A stretch of 64,000 nucleotides of DNA, taken from positions 558,001-622,000 of the forward strand of contig NHNW01000016.1 of the NCBI GenBank assembly GCA_002786025.1, given 5' to 3'. The position numbers were made by a program, and so were the translations under genes. Positions 35,139 through 46,402 of this stretch are shown piece after piece (the stretch's first letter is position 1; each line of letters opens with the position of its first letter). Source of the DNA: Zasmidium citrigriseum. Its lineage: Eukaryota > Ascomycota > Dothideomycetes > Mycosphaerellales > Mycosphaerellaceae. The notes beneath the pieces are model-generated. The model did no database searches. It was not told the DNA's origin and was given only the letters and a program-made list of their open reading frames with translations.

Positions 35139-36179
35139 GTCGTCCGCCTCAAGGACGTTGGGACAACCGCCGATCGCATTCTGACAACGGCGGCTGTCCG
35201 AGGCTCGTGGTGGTGGCGACCACCCACGAGGGCCGCTGGGCGCACCTGCTGGTGCTCCTGAAGTGCTGTCAGCATCTCACTGCTGCTGTGTTACTAAGAT
35301 TTGGAGCGCTCACGAGATGGCGCAGGACACTTTGAGCTGGTTTTGTATCCCGACATGATGTTGCTGAGAAGTTGCATGTGTTGTGACTCTGTGAGGATGG
35401 ACGGATGACTTGGCTTTGTCTATCTGGCGAAATCCCGGCAGTGGTGGTGCAGTCTTGGCATTCACATGCAGCGGATCAGAAAAGTAAAGAGCGAGACTCT
35501 CGACCCATATCAATCACATTTTATTCTTTTGGGGCCAGCAAAAGAGCAGGGACGACTGGAGAGAACAGGATCTTGTTAGCTCTACTGCGACGCCATACCC
35601 CTTGTGTTTGGATGCAAGTCTCCGACATTTGAACCAAGCACTCGTCTCATTCCCGCGAATCAAACGCTTTCCAGTGGCACCTTGAAGTCGCTAGACTACA
35701 CAAGGTACGCACAAGGAATCTGAGAGCGACGATGGGCAAGTCAGAAGATGTCAATGCAATGGAGATGCTTCTGCCCATTGTTTGAGTGTGCATACCAAAC
35801 GGGCGAATGCACCATACAAGTAAGGCTTAGATGCAGCTCTTTTCTGGCAAAGATTAAGATAGAACGGGCTCGCAATTCGCACACATTGGAGCACAATATG
35901 TCATCCTACCTACGAACTGAAGCTCATAGCCTGCAAAGAGATTCCGCATACCAAATCGGCTAGTGGGAACTGTGATCTCATCGCATGAGTCTTCAGATAC
36001 ACTGGCATAAGAATGAGACAATACTGGAAAGTGACCCTGCAGATTCCTATCTCCTCAATTGGTAGAGATGTCAAGATCTCATCATACTCTCGATGCGATC
36101 AAGATGGTTGCACGTCACAATAGAGTGGATCACTTAAAACTCAGACCATGTCCACCCACCGCCGTTGACCCAAGTCATT
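35139..36179. other. Intergenic, no gene seen
   Basis: Short ORFs here have no recognisable features and overlap each other in opposite frames. Composition is normal, not RIP-mutated. Confidence 0.5.
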
Positions 36180-37157
36180 CTATGCTGCTCCACCTGCTCT
36201 CCTCTCCATGCCTTTGATGAGTGCCTCAAGCCTGTCCATCATGTTTCGTTGCTCTTGCGACACAGCATGCCCCGGTCCAGCAGACTCAGCCTCTTGTTGC
36301 CAGCGCTTCTTAAGCTCTCTGGCAACACCCAACTCGCCTGTCTCTCGGGGCATAGTTGCCGCGAGAGCTTTGAACGCCGCTTTTACCCGCTGTTTGATAT
36401 GCTCATCGGCAGGCTTTGGTCCAGACATGCCAGGCTGAGGGGATAACACCGAGGGCTGCTGCTTGATATGTCCTCCAATAGCATCTTCTCGCAAGACCTT
36501 ATGCTCTTCAGCCGTTTGATTCTCCTTCAGCCTGTTTACCATGTTTGCCTCGAAGCCCTGCAAGCGCAAGGGATCAGAACAGTGTCGGTAGTGATTGCAG
36601 TCGCCCGTTCGATGCGTATGAGCATGCCTGGCGTAGTAAAGATCCCATTGACACCATGCACAGGGACGAATGTTCATGATAATGACACGGTATTTCTCGA
36701 AGATTTCGTTCTTCGGGATGGCGTTGGAGTCCTTCATTGGACTGTGCGCATTGATTGATGGGCGGATGCGGTGTTGAAGACGCGGATCTGTACTCTGCTG
36801 GGCGTCGGGTCGAGTTGGCGAGCGAGATCGATCCCGTCTCTGTAGGCGAGATGGCGTTTGTGGTACCTTGTGGACCGGTGTTTCTGGTTGCTTTGGTATT
36901 TTGATGCGCCCAGCTGCGACGAGATACTGAATTGCTTGAGTGGTGCTACGCTCCACTGCTTCTTGGAAGGTTGCTTGATCTATCAAGAGGCCAGAGTCTG
37001 GCACTCCCTTCGATGGACCTGGATCTGGTAAAGTATCTTGCTCTGTTTCTTCAATCGGCTGGCTTGGACGACATTGGTTACAGAGAACAAGATTCATTGG
37101 CTCCAAGTTTCTCTTGCATTGCGCACATGATCTCTGTGAGTTGAGTCGCTGAGCCAT
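36180..37157 (-). CDS. Hypothetical zinc-finger-like protein (325 aa)
   Basis: Unrecognised family. The N-terminus has a four-Cys ribbon, C11-x2-C14-x11-C26-x2-C29. A short helical segment (about 60-85) and an Arg/Ser/Pro-rich linker (95-145) follow. The motif C166-x-W-C169...H180-x-H182...D186-C187-x2-Y-R matches the neighbour at 34,473-35,138 in order and spacing, including ten residues between the second Cys and the first matched His. Residues 240-320 are charged and helical. A nucleic-acid-binding or scaffold role is only a guess. Single exon, clear ATG. Confidence 0.6.
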   Translation of the reverse strand: MAQRLNSQRSCAQCKRNLEPMNLVLCNQCRPSQPIEETEQDTLPDPGPSKGVPDSGLLIDQATFQEAVERSTTQAIQYLVAAGRIKIPKQPETPVHKVPQTPSRLQRRDRSRSPTRPDAQQSTDPRLQHRIRPSINAHSPMKDSNAIPKNEIFEKYRVIIMNIRPCAWCQWDLYYARHAHTHRTGDCNHYRHCSDPLRLQGFEANMVNRLKENQTAEEHKVLREDAIGGHIKQQPSVLSPQPGMSGPKPADEHIKQRVKAAFKALAATMPRETGELGVARELKKRWQQEAESAGPGHAVSQEQRNMMDRLEALIKGMERRAGGAA

Positions 37158-38317
37158 TTTTCGTTGCGCCCAGATCGAATCGCCCTTCTAGACCCAAGCT
37201 GGCGCCGAAGCTGACTTTATAGATTTCAGACGTTGGATTCAACCGTTTGCTAATGTCGCGAAGTCTCCGAGGAGAAAGGACTGGGGACTTCTACGATCCA
37301 ATGGAGCTCTCAATTGCTCAAGCTATGTCAAAGCATCATGCTCTTGTAATAGGGTCCTCAACAGTGTGAGACATTTCAAGTTGTTCGGCGTCCTATCAGA
37401 ATTTTCCTTCGTGTTGTTTTTGATTCTCGTAGAGAGGCTGTATTCCAAACCAGGGCTAATTCAGCCGAACTCAGCAAGCATGTCTTAACGAGCGGGCCAT
37501 CAAGCGATCTCCAACTGTAAGACTGCTTTTGGCCGCCTCATCGCCTTTACATTGGCCTGGACAGAGTCAATCTTGTCGAGATATTCGGCCTTGTCGGCGG
37601 AGATATGACAACCGTACTATCAGTTGGCGGCTCTCTTATGGCTCGAATTTATGTCTGTTCGTGTTACTGGCTCATTGGACCAAGTCAAGCGTCATTGCAA
37701 AAACAGCGTGGTGGAGTTGCATGATGTTTGGTCAAATGCCCGCAAGGCTATCCGCTTCTGGCACAAGGCTGTCGGCCGCCTCCGATCTGGCTGTTAGATG
37801 CAGCGAAACCGACATTGATCAGTGCGAGAGACTTTCTGCAAAGGTGTTATAGCTAGAACTCTTCATACAGCTTCCAGGACCTGGGTATCTGATACGGGTG
37901 GTTTGCCACGCTTGCTCTCATAGTCAACCTGCTGAGACGCCTTCAAAGCTGCCAAGTTGTGATCTTTGCTCCGCTATTGCTAGCTGCAGTCTTCCGTATT
38001 GGCTTCAAGCTTCGTGGTGTCATGGGTCAAAAGTCTTTGACTAATCTACTTCAAACGTTGCCTGCCTCCTTTCTCCTGCACTCCTTTCGTCTCTGTCTCA
38101 CTTTCATCAATCATGATGTACCGGCAATGATGTAGGGCCTCTAGCTGAAGTTGCGGCCTACTTAAAGGAAGGATTGAAAGACAAGTGTTGCTCAACATTC
38201 ATCGCAACGTTCAACAACTTTTGTCAGCTTACCAGGCCTTCCAATGATCTAGCCCACATATACAATATTGCCAGCTTTTCCCACAAGTTTCTGGTGTCTA
38301 CTTGCACCAAAAAGAAA
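37158..38317. other. Intergenic, no gene seen
   Basis: About 1.16 kb without a convincing ORF. The 107-codon frame at 37,529-37,852 has no domain-like features. Confidence 0.5.
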
Positions 38318-38455
38318 GGCCGAATGGTGTAGTGGTCATCACGTTTCGGGACGTTCCGTAACGCCATTCTACTGATCTAAAACTAATAGTCTTATAGTTT
38401 ACAACCTCATCCGTTGGATCCGAAAAGGTCCCGCGTTCAATCCGCGGTTTGGTCA
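38318..38455 (+). tRNA. tRNA-Val-like gene with about 65 nt extra in the anticodon arm
   Basis: The acceptor GGCCGAA pairs with TTTGGTC over 7 bp (with G-U), and A38455 is the discriminator. The D arm is GTGTAGTGGTCATCAC, the T arm CCGCG-TTCAATC-CGCGG is perfect, and the AGGTC variable loop fits fungal tRNA-Val. Anticodon stem halves TTTCG and CGAAA are present but separated by about 70 nt. A canonical intron after position 37 would put G at position 33 where U is required, so either the intron is unusual or the gene is interrupted. TTTTT at 38,458-38,462 is a good Pol III terminator. The anticodon is not resolved. Confidence 0.6.
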
Positions 38456-38462
38456 TCTTTTT

Positions 38463-38953
38463 GCGTGGACTCGAGATGTTTTCGAAGTCCTGGAAGCGAT
38501 AGGAAGGGATGTACATGCGCCTGGTATCGGTGTGAATGTGCCATGACCCCTTTTTGCAACCTTAGGAGCAGACGCGGGAGGATGACATGGCTCATGTGAG
38601 GCATTGATGTACTGCTGAATCGGGCAGTGATAGTTTTTAATTACGTGCAAGGAAGATAAAGTAAAAAGCTCAAGATTCGTTTTGCAATGGGACGTGGAGT
38701 GCAGCTGGAGGATCTCAACTCTACCAGTTTCTTTGTGCAACTTTTGCTGGAACTTGCTTGGCACTCGCAATGGCAGTGAGCAACGGAGAGGTCTCACTAG
38801 GTAGGGAGATGATGCAGAAGTCGTTCAAGCGTTTGAAGAGGCTGTCGTCATTTCATACTATCGAGATCTATCATGAATCATTCGCCCGTACACAAGCTCG
38901 TGGGAGCAGACCACGACGAAGCCATCGTTACCTGACGACGTTTTATCCGGCAA
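38463..38953. other. Intergenic, no gene seen
   Basis: A 114-codon minus-strand frame at 38,453-38,797 overlaps the tRNA end and shows no domain, so I regard it as chance. Confidence 0.5.
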
Positions 38954-41086
38954 TTAGAAGGCCCCAGAGAACTCCGCCATCTATGAAAAGATCACTCGTC
39001 AGCCAACATCCAAACATTCAGAGGCCCCGACTCACCCAAGGCTGCAGCTCTTGCTCCTTCCGCTCGCTCGAAGGCTTTCCCTTACACGCAGAAAGCCCTT
39101 CCGGCGGCACAAGAGACTCACGATGAGACTTCTCACTCGACTTCTTCGCCCTGTCTTTTTCCTTCGGCTTCTTCTCGCGTTTCGTCCTTATAGTAGTAGG
39201 TACATCAAAGAACGTGCCAGCCCTGGGCTTAAAGAACCGACTCCCCGAAGAAGAGGACCAGGAATTCGACGGTGGCGAGATCGAAGGTCTCGTGGGAGCG
39301 CTCGCCGAAGAATTCGACCTGCTACTTGACGAGGAGACCTGCGAGATCACACTATCGGCGCGGCTATTCGAGGGAGGAATAGAAAGCGTTGACGTTCGTC
39401 GAAGATCTTGCTCTGCTGGTGGATCGCGGTAATATGTCACGTCTGTGACACCGACTTCTTCGGTACCGATCCGGCATCTGAAGGATATGACTGCGCCGTC
39501 GAGGAAAAGGACCAGGGTTGCGGGAATGTGCCAGGCTTTTCGTGGTCGTTCTTGGATGAGCTTCGCCTCCTTGCTATGTCGCAAGTGCGTCGGGACTCTA
39601 CAGTCAATCTCAGCATGAGGCGTCACAAAGGCGCCATAGTGCGGACCAAGGGTACCAACAGGCGGCAGTGCGTGTCTTCATCCAGCCAGTCATGATCGTC
39701 TATCCGAAGCCCATAGGGCTCAGTAGCCATATTTGTCTGCACAGGTTGGCCCTTTCGAACAAGCCATTTGACCTTCTTCCCACTCTCTGTCGCATACGGA
39801 ACGCCGTAGTTGTACGCAGATAGCCGAGTATGGACCACCGAAGCACTTCCAGTTCCTGAAGCTTCACAGGCAACAGCCCCTTGCACCACCGAAGTCCACG
39901 TCTTATCAGGCCGCCAGATCTTGATATCGTTCCTGCCCGGAAACTCTTCTCTCATGCGGGTGTGGAGATACTCTGAGCCACTGAAGCCTCCCACCAGGAG
40001 GATTCCTTTGATTCTGTCCCCGAGACTTTTCTCTTTTAGCGTCGCGATCTGGCCGTCAATCAAGGTCATGATCGGAGTCGTGACGGAATCGAATGCCTGG
40101 CTCAGAACAGCGTCATCGATCTTCATCTTCCCATTGCTGATGTCGCGCTCCTCGTCATCGACCAGACCCGCCACTGGGATGAAATATCGCTTCGGCTCGC
40201 GGGGATTGTACGTCCGCTTGATCTTGTACTCAAACTCATCCTCGATCCTCGCCTTGACCTCCGCATCCAGCCTGTCCCAGTCGGTTCCCAAGATCTGCTT
40301 GACTTGGTTTTGGAACTCTGTGTCCACGAAGGACCCGCCGCAAAAGTCACCCTTGCTGACCGTGACCTGGTCCAACGACAGCGGATCTTGCGAATGTACT
40401 TGGTATGCCACAACGTCAACGGTGCCTCCACCGGCGTCGCATACGATCACGCAGTCGCCGGTCTGTATCTGCCCTTTCTTGGCCTGCTTCTTCAAAGAGA
40501 AGATCGCCGCAGCCTCGGGCTCTGATATGAGTTTGATCGATGCTTCAGGTATACCGGCGGCTTTCGCTGCTCTTCGCATTGAATACTTTGCTCTTTCTGA
40601 CCAGGTCGCCGGAACAGTCAACACGACGGTCAGTCGGGCGGTCTCGAAGATAGTGTCATCGTCTTCGTCTCGTTCGACCTTGGCCTTTACGAGGCGCCAG
40701 AGCCACCGGAGGTAGTCTGCGACCGCGTCTACGGGCTTCTTGTCCAGATGTCTCTCATCCAGCTGTTCGTATGATCGCCATACTCTCGACGCAGTTGCTG
40801 CACTCTTGTTCCGAAGATCATCTGGCTCAAGTAACAGCTTCACCCACTGCAGATTCTGTGCATCGTTCGGGATATTGAAACCATATCCGACGGGTTTCTT
40901 GTCCGCATCGTAGGCTATGTCGGAGGGCACTTTGTCAGAAGTATAGTGACTGCTGGCGGCATGGGGCCAATCTTTGATGACTTCGATGTCGACATTGCCG
41001 TCAGTAGATCTCGCATCGAAGAGCACATAGGCGGCGCCAGAGTTTGAGGTTCCATAATCGATTCCGACTACCAGCCTTCGAGGCAT
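38954..41086 (-). CDS. Hsp70-like ATPase, frame interrupted near the 3' end
   Basis: Actin-like ATPase of the divergent fungal Hsp70 group: phosphate-1 loop V-G-I-D-Y-G-T-S (residues 7-14), a T-V-P-A-T-W block at 157-162, phosphate-2 D-A-G-G-G-T-V-D at 217-224 and an adenosine motif L-L-V-G-G-F-S-G-S near 365-373. The main frame (39,623-41,086, 487 codons) stops early. A second frame, open from 39,677 down to 39,018, carries the expected beta-rich tail with a Ser-rich and Lys-rich end. The switch lies within 39,626-39,677. It may be a one-base deletion or a 47 nt GTACCC...CTGAG intron. A GTGAGT...CTGAC...CATAG intron at 38,981-39,035 would add a last short exon ending at 38,954. It lacks the canonical substrate-binding domain. 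The ATG is clear. Confidence 0.75.
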
Positions 41087-41501
41087 CGTCGGTGAAAGCT
41101 CGCTCAGTCAGCAGCCGGGAGTCCGCGCCGATGATCCGCTGGGCTCGTGTCGCGTCGCGGTTTCTCCTTCCCCTTCTTCTGCTTCTTCTTCACCACTTGT
41201 CGATGTTGTTAAACATGTTACAGCAAAAGCCTTCGATCATCATGAGGCCAGCCTCGTCGCATGGCCTCATCGGACTCCAAGGCCCGCCAAGGGCCGAGGG
41301 CTCCATTGCGGGCTGCATCGATCAATAATGCCACGCCCTCCAGGCCCTCGCGAAGCTCCCAGAGAGGTGGTGTGGTGGCGGTGCTGCATTGCCTGGCGGC
41401 CTCTTGGACACCACGTGCTGCAGGTGGTGCTGAGAGTGTTCTCGTCGTGTTTGACCTCGCAGCTGTCCAGTCGCCGAAAGAATTGCTGACCATATTTGAC
41501 C
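41087..41501. promoter_or_regulatory. Shared divergent promoter region
   Basis: 415 bp between the start codons of the Hsp70-like gene (-) and the AIG1-type GTPase gene (+). No specific site is identified; it includes a pyrimidine-rich run at about 41,160-41,200 (plus strand). Confidence 0.4.
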
Positions 41502-42497
41502 ATGGCGAACTCGATTGTAAGTAAGCTGGATCTTGAAGAAACCTTCGCGCCGATGATTCTCGTACTTGGCCAGACCGGGGCGGGAAAGAGCCATTTCTGC
41601 AATAAACTGTTGGGAGAAGACGTCGAGGAGGTGAGGGAGTCGGCACATCTCTCCTCCTGCACTTCGAAACCGGAGCTCATCTCTGCCAAAGTCGACGGCA
41701 ATGAATTTTTAATTGTCGACACGCCTGGTTTCAATGACACTTGGAAAGACTTCCGCCGCTCAGACGCAAAGATCTTGGGAGAGATTGCGCAGACTTTGAC
41801 CCTGCAAAGTCAACTCGGCGTCCACCTGCGAGGAATTCTGTACCTCTACGACATTACGGCGAAACGGATGACCGGCGAGACATTGCGACAGTTCGAACTC
41901 ATCAAGCGAATATGCGGCGAGCAGAATTACGGCAATGTCCTCCTTGTCACAACCCACTGGCCAGAACGAATCGAGGACCAACGAAAGCAGCACTGCGCTG
42001 TGCGAGAGGGTGACCTTCGCAGAGACTTTTGGCGAGAAATGATTGCAGGTGGCTCTGTCATGTGCAGGTTCGATGACAACCACAAGACTGCGAAGGCTAT
42101 CATTCGAAGGCTAGCCAGCAAACCCAATATCACTTTGAACCTCGAACAAGAGATGGCCCAAGGCAAGAGTCTGAAGAGGACCTCTGCCTTCTCTTTCATC
42201 GTCAAGGCTCGTCAACAAGACGAAGAGAGAGCAAGAGCAGCACACACCAAGAATGAAGCAGATTTTGACGACGATGCCACTTTGTGCGATGTGAACACCG
42301 ACAGTATCGATATCCGCAAAGAGGACGAACGCAGGCTCAACGACGACATTGTCCAGCGGGTCCAGGCCGCCATCGAGCAGCAGAGTGAGGAAGCTCGCAA
42401 ACGAGAGAAGAAAGCCTCTGTCAAGGACCTGTTTCGCTGGATCATCGGGTTATCTTCCCTTGCCATGAGCGTTGCCCAGGTCGCTTTACAGTGTTAA
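41502..42497 (+). CDS. AIG1/IAN-type GTPase (331 aa)
   Basis: Septin-TRAFAC class GTPase. P-loop G-Q-T-G-A-G-K-S at 23-30, G3 D-T-P-G-F-N-D at 73-79, and a T-T-H-W where other GTPases have N/T-K-x-D. The C-terminal third is charged coiled coil (about 215-300) followed by a hydrophobic stretch at the very end that could anchor to a membrane. Length and order fit AIG1-like proteins, which in plants and animals act in immunity and organelle dynamics; the fungal roles are unknown to me. The start is the ATG at 41,502, giving M-A-N-S. It is divergent from the Hsp70-like gene and so may be co-regulated with it. Confidence 0.8.
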   Translation: MANSIVSKLDLEETFAPMILVLGQTGAGKSHFCNKLLGEDVEEVRESAHLSSCTSKPELISAKVDGNEFLIVDTPGFNDTWKDFRRSDAKILGEIAQTLTLQSQLGVHLRGILYLYDITAKRMTGETLRQFELIKRICGEQNYGNVLLVTTHWPERIEDQRKQHCAVREGDLRRDFWREMIAGGSVMCRFDDNHKTAKAIIRRLASKPNITLNLEQEMAQGKSLKRTSAFSFIVKARQQDEERARAAHTKNEADFDDDATLCDVNTDSIDIRKEDERRLNDDIVQRVQAAIEQQSEEARKREKKASVKDLFRWIIGLSSLAMSVAQVALQC

Positions 42498-42549
42498 CAA
42501 CAGAGAGAGGCAATGGCAACATCATGATGCAGATGTTGAACGACCAAGA

Positions 42550-42557
42550 TATATAAA
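42550..42557 (+). promoter_or_regulatory. TATA-like box
   Basis: TATATAAA about 220 bp upstream of the alpha/beta hydrolase start codon. Position is plausible; not proven. Confidence 0.3.
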
Positions 42558-42773
42558 CTCAAGGCCAGTCAATCCAGCGCTTTGGTCCTGTGTGCAACCC
42601 TGCAATTTCATTGGTCTCCTCGCCAACGAGCTGCGGAGAAGCCGATCTCAGACCTCTGCTTCAGCTGGAGCTGGTTCGAGAGGTACGAGAGCGAAAGAAA
42701 ACTCCCAAAGACCTCTGTACCTGCCTTGCGCTTGTCAAGCATTCTCCCATTACCTTACCAGGTTTGCTTGACC

Positions 42774-44014
42774 ATGTCGACTACCACACAGACGGAGCAA
42801 TCCAAGTCGAGCCGCCAGGCCACAGCCATTCGAATGCTGGCTCAACGACATCTACACCAACACATTTGGCTGCCTCGGACAGATGCCCATGAGAAGTTGA
42901 GAGTGACATTCGCAACGACAAGCAACTTCCAAGACGAAAGCTTGCCAGCCTTTCTGTTCGTCGGACCCATGTTTGGGTCACGATACTTGGCCTTGATCTT
43001 CGACGAACTGGCCAACGACATCGGAATCAGGGGCATCGCCGTCGATCGGTAATTCATAAAAAGCAACGGGCTAAAGAACGAGACTGATACGATATAGCCC
43101 AGCCATCGGAGGGTCCACGCCCGTTCCACTGGACATACGACTTGAAGTCTGGCTCGAGACTGTACCAGCTCTTCTCCAGCATCTCAACGTCAAGGATGTA
43201 GCGCTATTCACACATAGCGCTGGTACGGTATACACACTCAACACTCTGCTCCGGCTACCACAGATTCTTGACCCCAAAGCACCGCTGGTTGCTTTCATTG
43301 GTATACTGAGCTTTTTCAGGTTTCCAATTACTCGACTGACGATGGTTTTCAGCCCCCTGGGTACATAGCGAGCACTCTAAAGTCGCACTCATGAGTCTGG
43401 TCGAGCGCCTTCCTACAGGAGTCTTCTCCGCCTGGAGCAGCATCAGCAACTTTGTCGGCCAAAACATCATGCCGGCTGCGTCGTGGTCTGGCGGTATCGC
43501 ATCCTCAATCGGCAACTTTTTCTCGAGCGGCGAGCCCAAAGAAGACGCCGAAGCCGAAGCTGAATCTCAAGCCAGGTACGGCGTGGACAAGTCGACGGCC
43601 AAGGAACTCGAGAGTCTTCACTTCAAGTACATAATCGCAGAAGGTTTGAAAGGAGGAAACGACGAAGCTCTGCTATGTTCCAAAGCCCGCGGGACTGTCT
43701 CTTGGGGTGCTTGTGATGATTACATGACTTGCATCAAGACTATTGCTGAGAGTGACAAGGAGCGGTTACGAAAGGATCCCTCTGCTTCGAAGTTGAAAGT
43801 GCGGTTGCATTTCGCGGAGAGCGACATGATGATCGGTGCTGAAGGAGCGAAGTTCTTCGAAGAATGCTGGTTGCAAGAGGGTGTCAAGGATGCCGTGGAT
43901 GTGAAGAGCAAGGAATGGCCGGGAAGCAATCACGAGACCGTCTTGGTGGAGCTGAAGAAGGGTGCTCTGAGAAGTGTCTTCGAAGACATCAAGAACGCTT
44001 CTCAAAATCTCTGA
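42774..44014 (+). CDS. Alpha/beta hydrolase (379 aa, 3 exons)
   Basis: Exons 42,774-43,048, 43,098-43,300 and 43,353-44,014. Introns are GTAATT...ACTGATAC...ATAG and GTATAC...ACTGACGA...TTCAG. Splicing joins A-F-I to A-P-W-V, a pattern common in fungal hydrolases of this type. The N-terminal half has F-V-G-P-M-F-G and the nucleophile elbow T-H-S-A-G in exon 2. The last part has a strand-Asp region (A-E-S-D-M-M-I-G-A-E-G) and N-H-E-T near the end as acid and His candidates. Substrate unknown; no signal peptide, so probably cytosolic. It heads a run of four same-strand or facing metabolic genes. Confidence 0.8.
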
Positions 44015-44446
44015 GGAAGTCGAATCCTTCGAAAGGGTACGTACATGTACCTCTCTTGCAGCGCTGACTAAATCTCATACGCCACAATGAATCAGCTGCA
44101 AGACCGGATCCTTTCGTTCTCTTGGCCATCTTCACACAACTTACACTTCGATCAACCCCGCTGCACGTGGAACTCACAGCAGGTAATCTAGCCCAAGACT
44201 TGTTCGAAAGGAAGCGTGGTGACCATGCATCGGATCCGACCAAAGACATACCGCCAAGCTGTCGATCCTATGTACCTGCCCAATGCAACGCTCAATGTGC
44301 CTCGTGGCTGCCGCTGCAGGGCTTGGCTTTGGAGAGGAGTAACCTCGCGAGTCTGTATGGCCCCGCATGGGAAGAGATATAACCGGGGACGAAATTCGTC
44401 TGTGTTCGAGACTTGTCTTGACTACTGACTCAAGCCTTCGTTGACG
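44015..44446. other. Intergenic
   Basis: 432 bp. Contains GATATAACC about 70 bp upstream of the permease start. No gene seen. Confidence 0.4.
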
Positions 44447-46068
44447 ATGGCCTCCGCAATGGACGAGAAAGGCATCAATTTCGAGTCTCGACTTGAGGAT
44501 GTCTCCCCCAAATCATCCGAGTACGTGCCTCACCAAGACTGGACGCCCGAAGAAGAAGCCGCCGTAAAGCGCAAGGTCGATTTGAGAGTGTTTCCAATGC
44601 TCTGCATTATCTTTGGTCTCTCACTGCTGGATCGTGCCAACATGCCGTTCGCGTACATCGCCGGCATGGCAGAGGACCTCCAATTGACTGTTGGAGCGAG
44701 GTACAGCATTACGCTATTGGTGTTCTTTCCGAGTTATTGGTTGTTCGAGATACCGTCAAATTGGGTGAGTTCAAAAGGCCAGCATTGAGCTCAAACGATG
44801 CTGCTTGCTAACGATGTATCCTCTGCAGCTCGTCCGCCGCATCGGTTCCCGCATCTGGATGTCCTTCCTCACAGTCGCCTGGGGCGTTGCAGTCCTGCGA
44901 ATGGGTTTCGTGCGCAACTGGAACAGCCTTGCTGCCTGTAGAGCCATCTTGGGCATCTTCGAGGCTGGATTGCTGCCTGGAGGTATCTTCATTGTGAGCT
45001 CCTGGTATAAGCCTTATGAGATGGCGAAGAGAATCTCGGGATTCTGGATGACTTCGCAGCTCTGTGCGGCTTTTGGACCGATTCTAGCTTATGGGTTGAG
45101 CTTGATTGAGGTCGGCGATGGCAATTATGCTAGGGGTTGGAGGTGGATCTTCATCGTAAGTGATAGATACAGGAGAGGGAAACCATCTGGCTGCTAACGA
45201 TGTGCTAGGTGGAAGGCTTGATGACAATCGTTGCGGGCATTGCTACGCCGTTCTTCCTGATCGAGTTTCCGGAGCGAGCTAGATTTCTGAACGAACGAGA
45301 GAAGCACATCGCTTTCGAGAGGGTCCGCCTGGCACATGACAAAGACGAAGTAAAGCATCCATCTTGGAAGGAGACTTTGGTAATGCTTTGGGACTGGAAG
45401 CTCATGCTCTAGTAAGTCTCATCCTCCTTACCCAAAGATGATAGATGCCGATGGTGTCTTTCAGCTCCTTGCAATACTTCATCGCGGCCTCCAGCATCTA
45501 CTCCCTTGCCTACTTTGCCCCGATCATCCTCCGCGAAGGTCTGAAGTTCTCGTACGTCCGGGCTCAACTTCTGTCCACGCCGCCAATCGTCTTCTCGGTC
45601 ATCTGCAGTATCGCTGCAGCTTGGATCTCGGACAAGATCAAGCTTCGATGGCCGATCATGTGCTGCCAGGCTCTCCTTGCTATCGCCGGTCTTCTCATCA
45701 TTCTCTATGCTCGTCCACCTTCCGTTCGATATTTTGGTCTCTTCGTGGCCTCATATGGTATTCAGTCGAATGTACCGAGCGTTCTATCGTACGTCCCGAA
45801 TCAAACCGGAAGGCTGGAGAAGAAGGGCGTAGCTAGCGCGGCGGTGATCAGTGCCGGAGCTATTGGGGGCATCTGTGGCAGCACAATCTTCAGAAGTCAA
45901 GACGCCCCTGAGTACTTTCCTGGAATGTGGAGCACGATTGGGATGCAGTTCTTGTTCATTGCCATCACCTTCTCGCTCAGCATGTACTTCAGACGCAGGA
46001 ATCGATTGGCTGATGAAGGCAACGTGAGGGTTTTGGAGGGTGTAGAGGGGTTCAGATATGCGCCCTGA
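44447..46068 (+). CDS. MFS permease, allantoate/anion:cation symporter family (483 aa, 4 exons)
   Basis: Exons 44,447-44,764, 44,829-45,155, 45,209-45,411 and 45,465-46,068; all introns are GT...AG and 53-64 nt. Spliced length is a whole number of codons. Twelve hydrophobic segments are expected. Signature: L-D-R-A-N in helix 1, P-S-N-W-L after helix 2, R-A-I-L-G-I-F-E-A-G-L-L-P-G in the helix 4 region, and W-R-W-I-F-I-V-E-G at the central loop. This is the Dal5-like family that imports carboxylates, vitamins or nitrogen compounds across the plasma membrane. The start is the ATG after a TTG in the same frame. Substrate not predictable. Confidence 0.9.
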
Positions 46069-46402
46069 GGAGCTGTCGACAGGAGGGAACCAAGAGAGGT
46101 CTCATAGCCGTTGTCATCAATGAGCGTATGTCTGTACATTTTGGGATCGATCTAACGAGAGCTTGTCTAAAGTGCGAAAAGACTAAGCGATCTACGCGTA
46201 CAGAGGAACGGGAGCAGGGATTCAGCTCCTGCGGGATCGGCGAGTGGTATAAAGTACAAGTCAGACTCACGGATCATCAGTCAGCTGTAGAGATATCGAC
46301 TTCTTGAGAGAAATCTTCAGCAGCTCGACGAACATCCAACAGAGACTTCTGACCTCAACTCCCGAGCATCTCTTTGGAGACGTTGAGAACTTCAGCCGCG
46401 CC
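46069..46402. promoter_or_regulatory. Intergenic with TATA-like box
   Basis: 334 bp; TATAAA at 46,248-46,253 is about 150 bp upstream of the methyltransferase ATG. No gene seen. Confidence 0.35.

Noticed and set aside
34734..35335. Plus-strand ORFs of 175 and 120 codons
   Set aside because: They overlap the minus-strand gene at 34,473-35,138, lack domains and have unlikely compositions (Trp/Arg/Cys-rich).
38453..38797. A 114-codon minus-strand ORF next to the tRNA
   Set aside because: It partly overlaps the tRNA and has no domain or conserved feature I can see.
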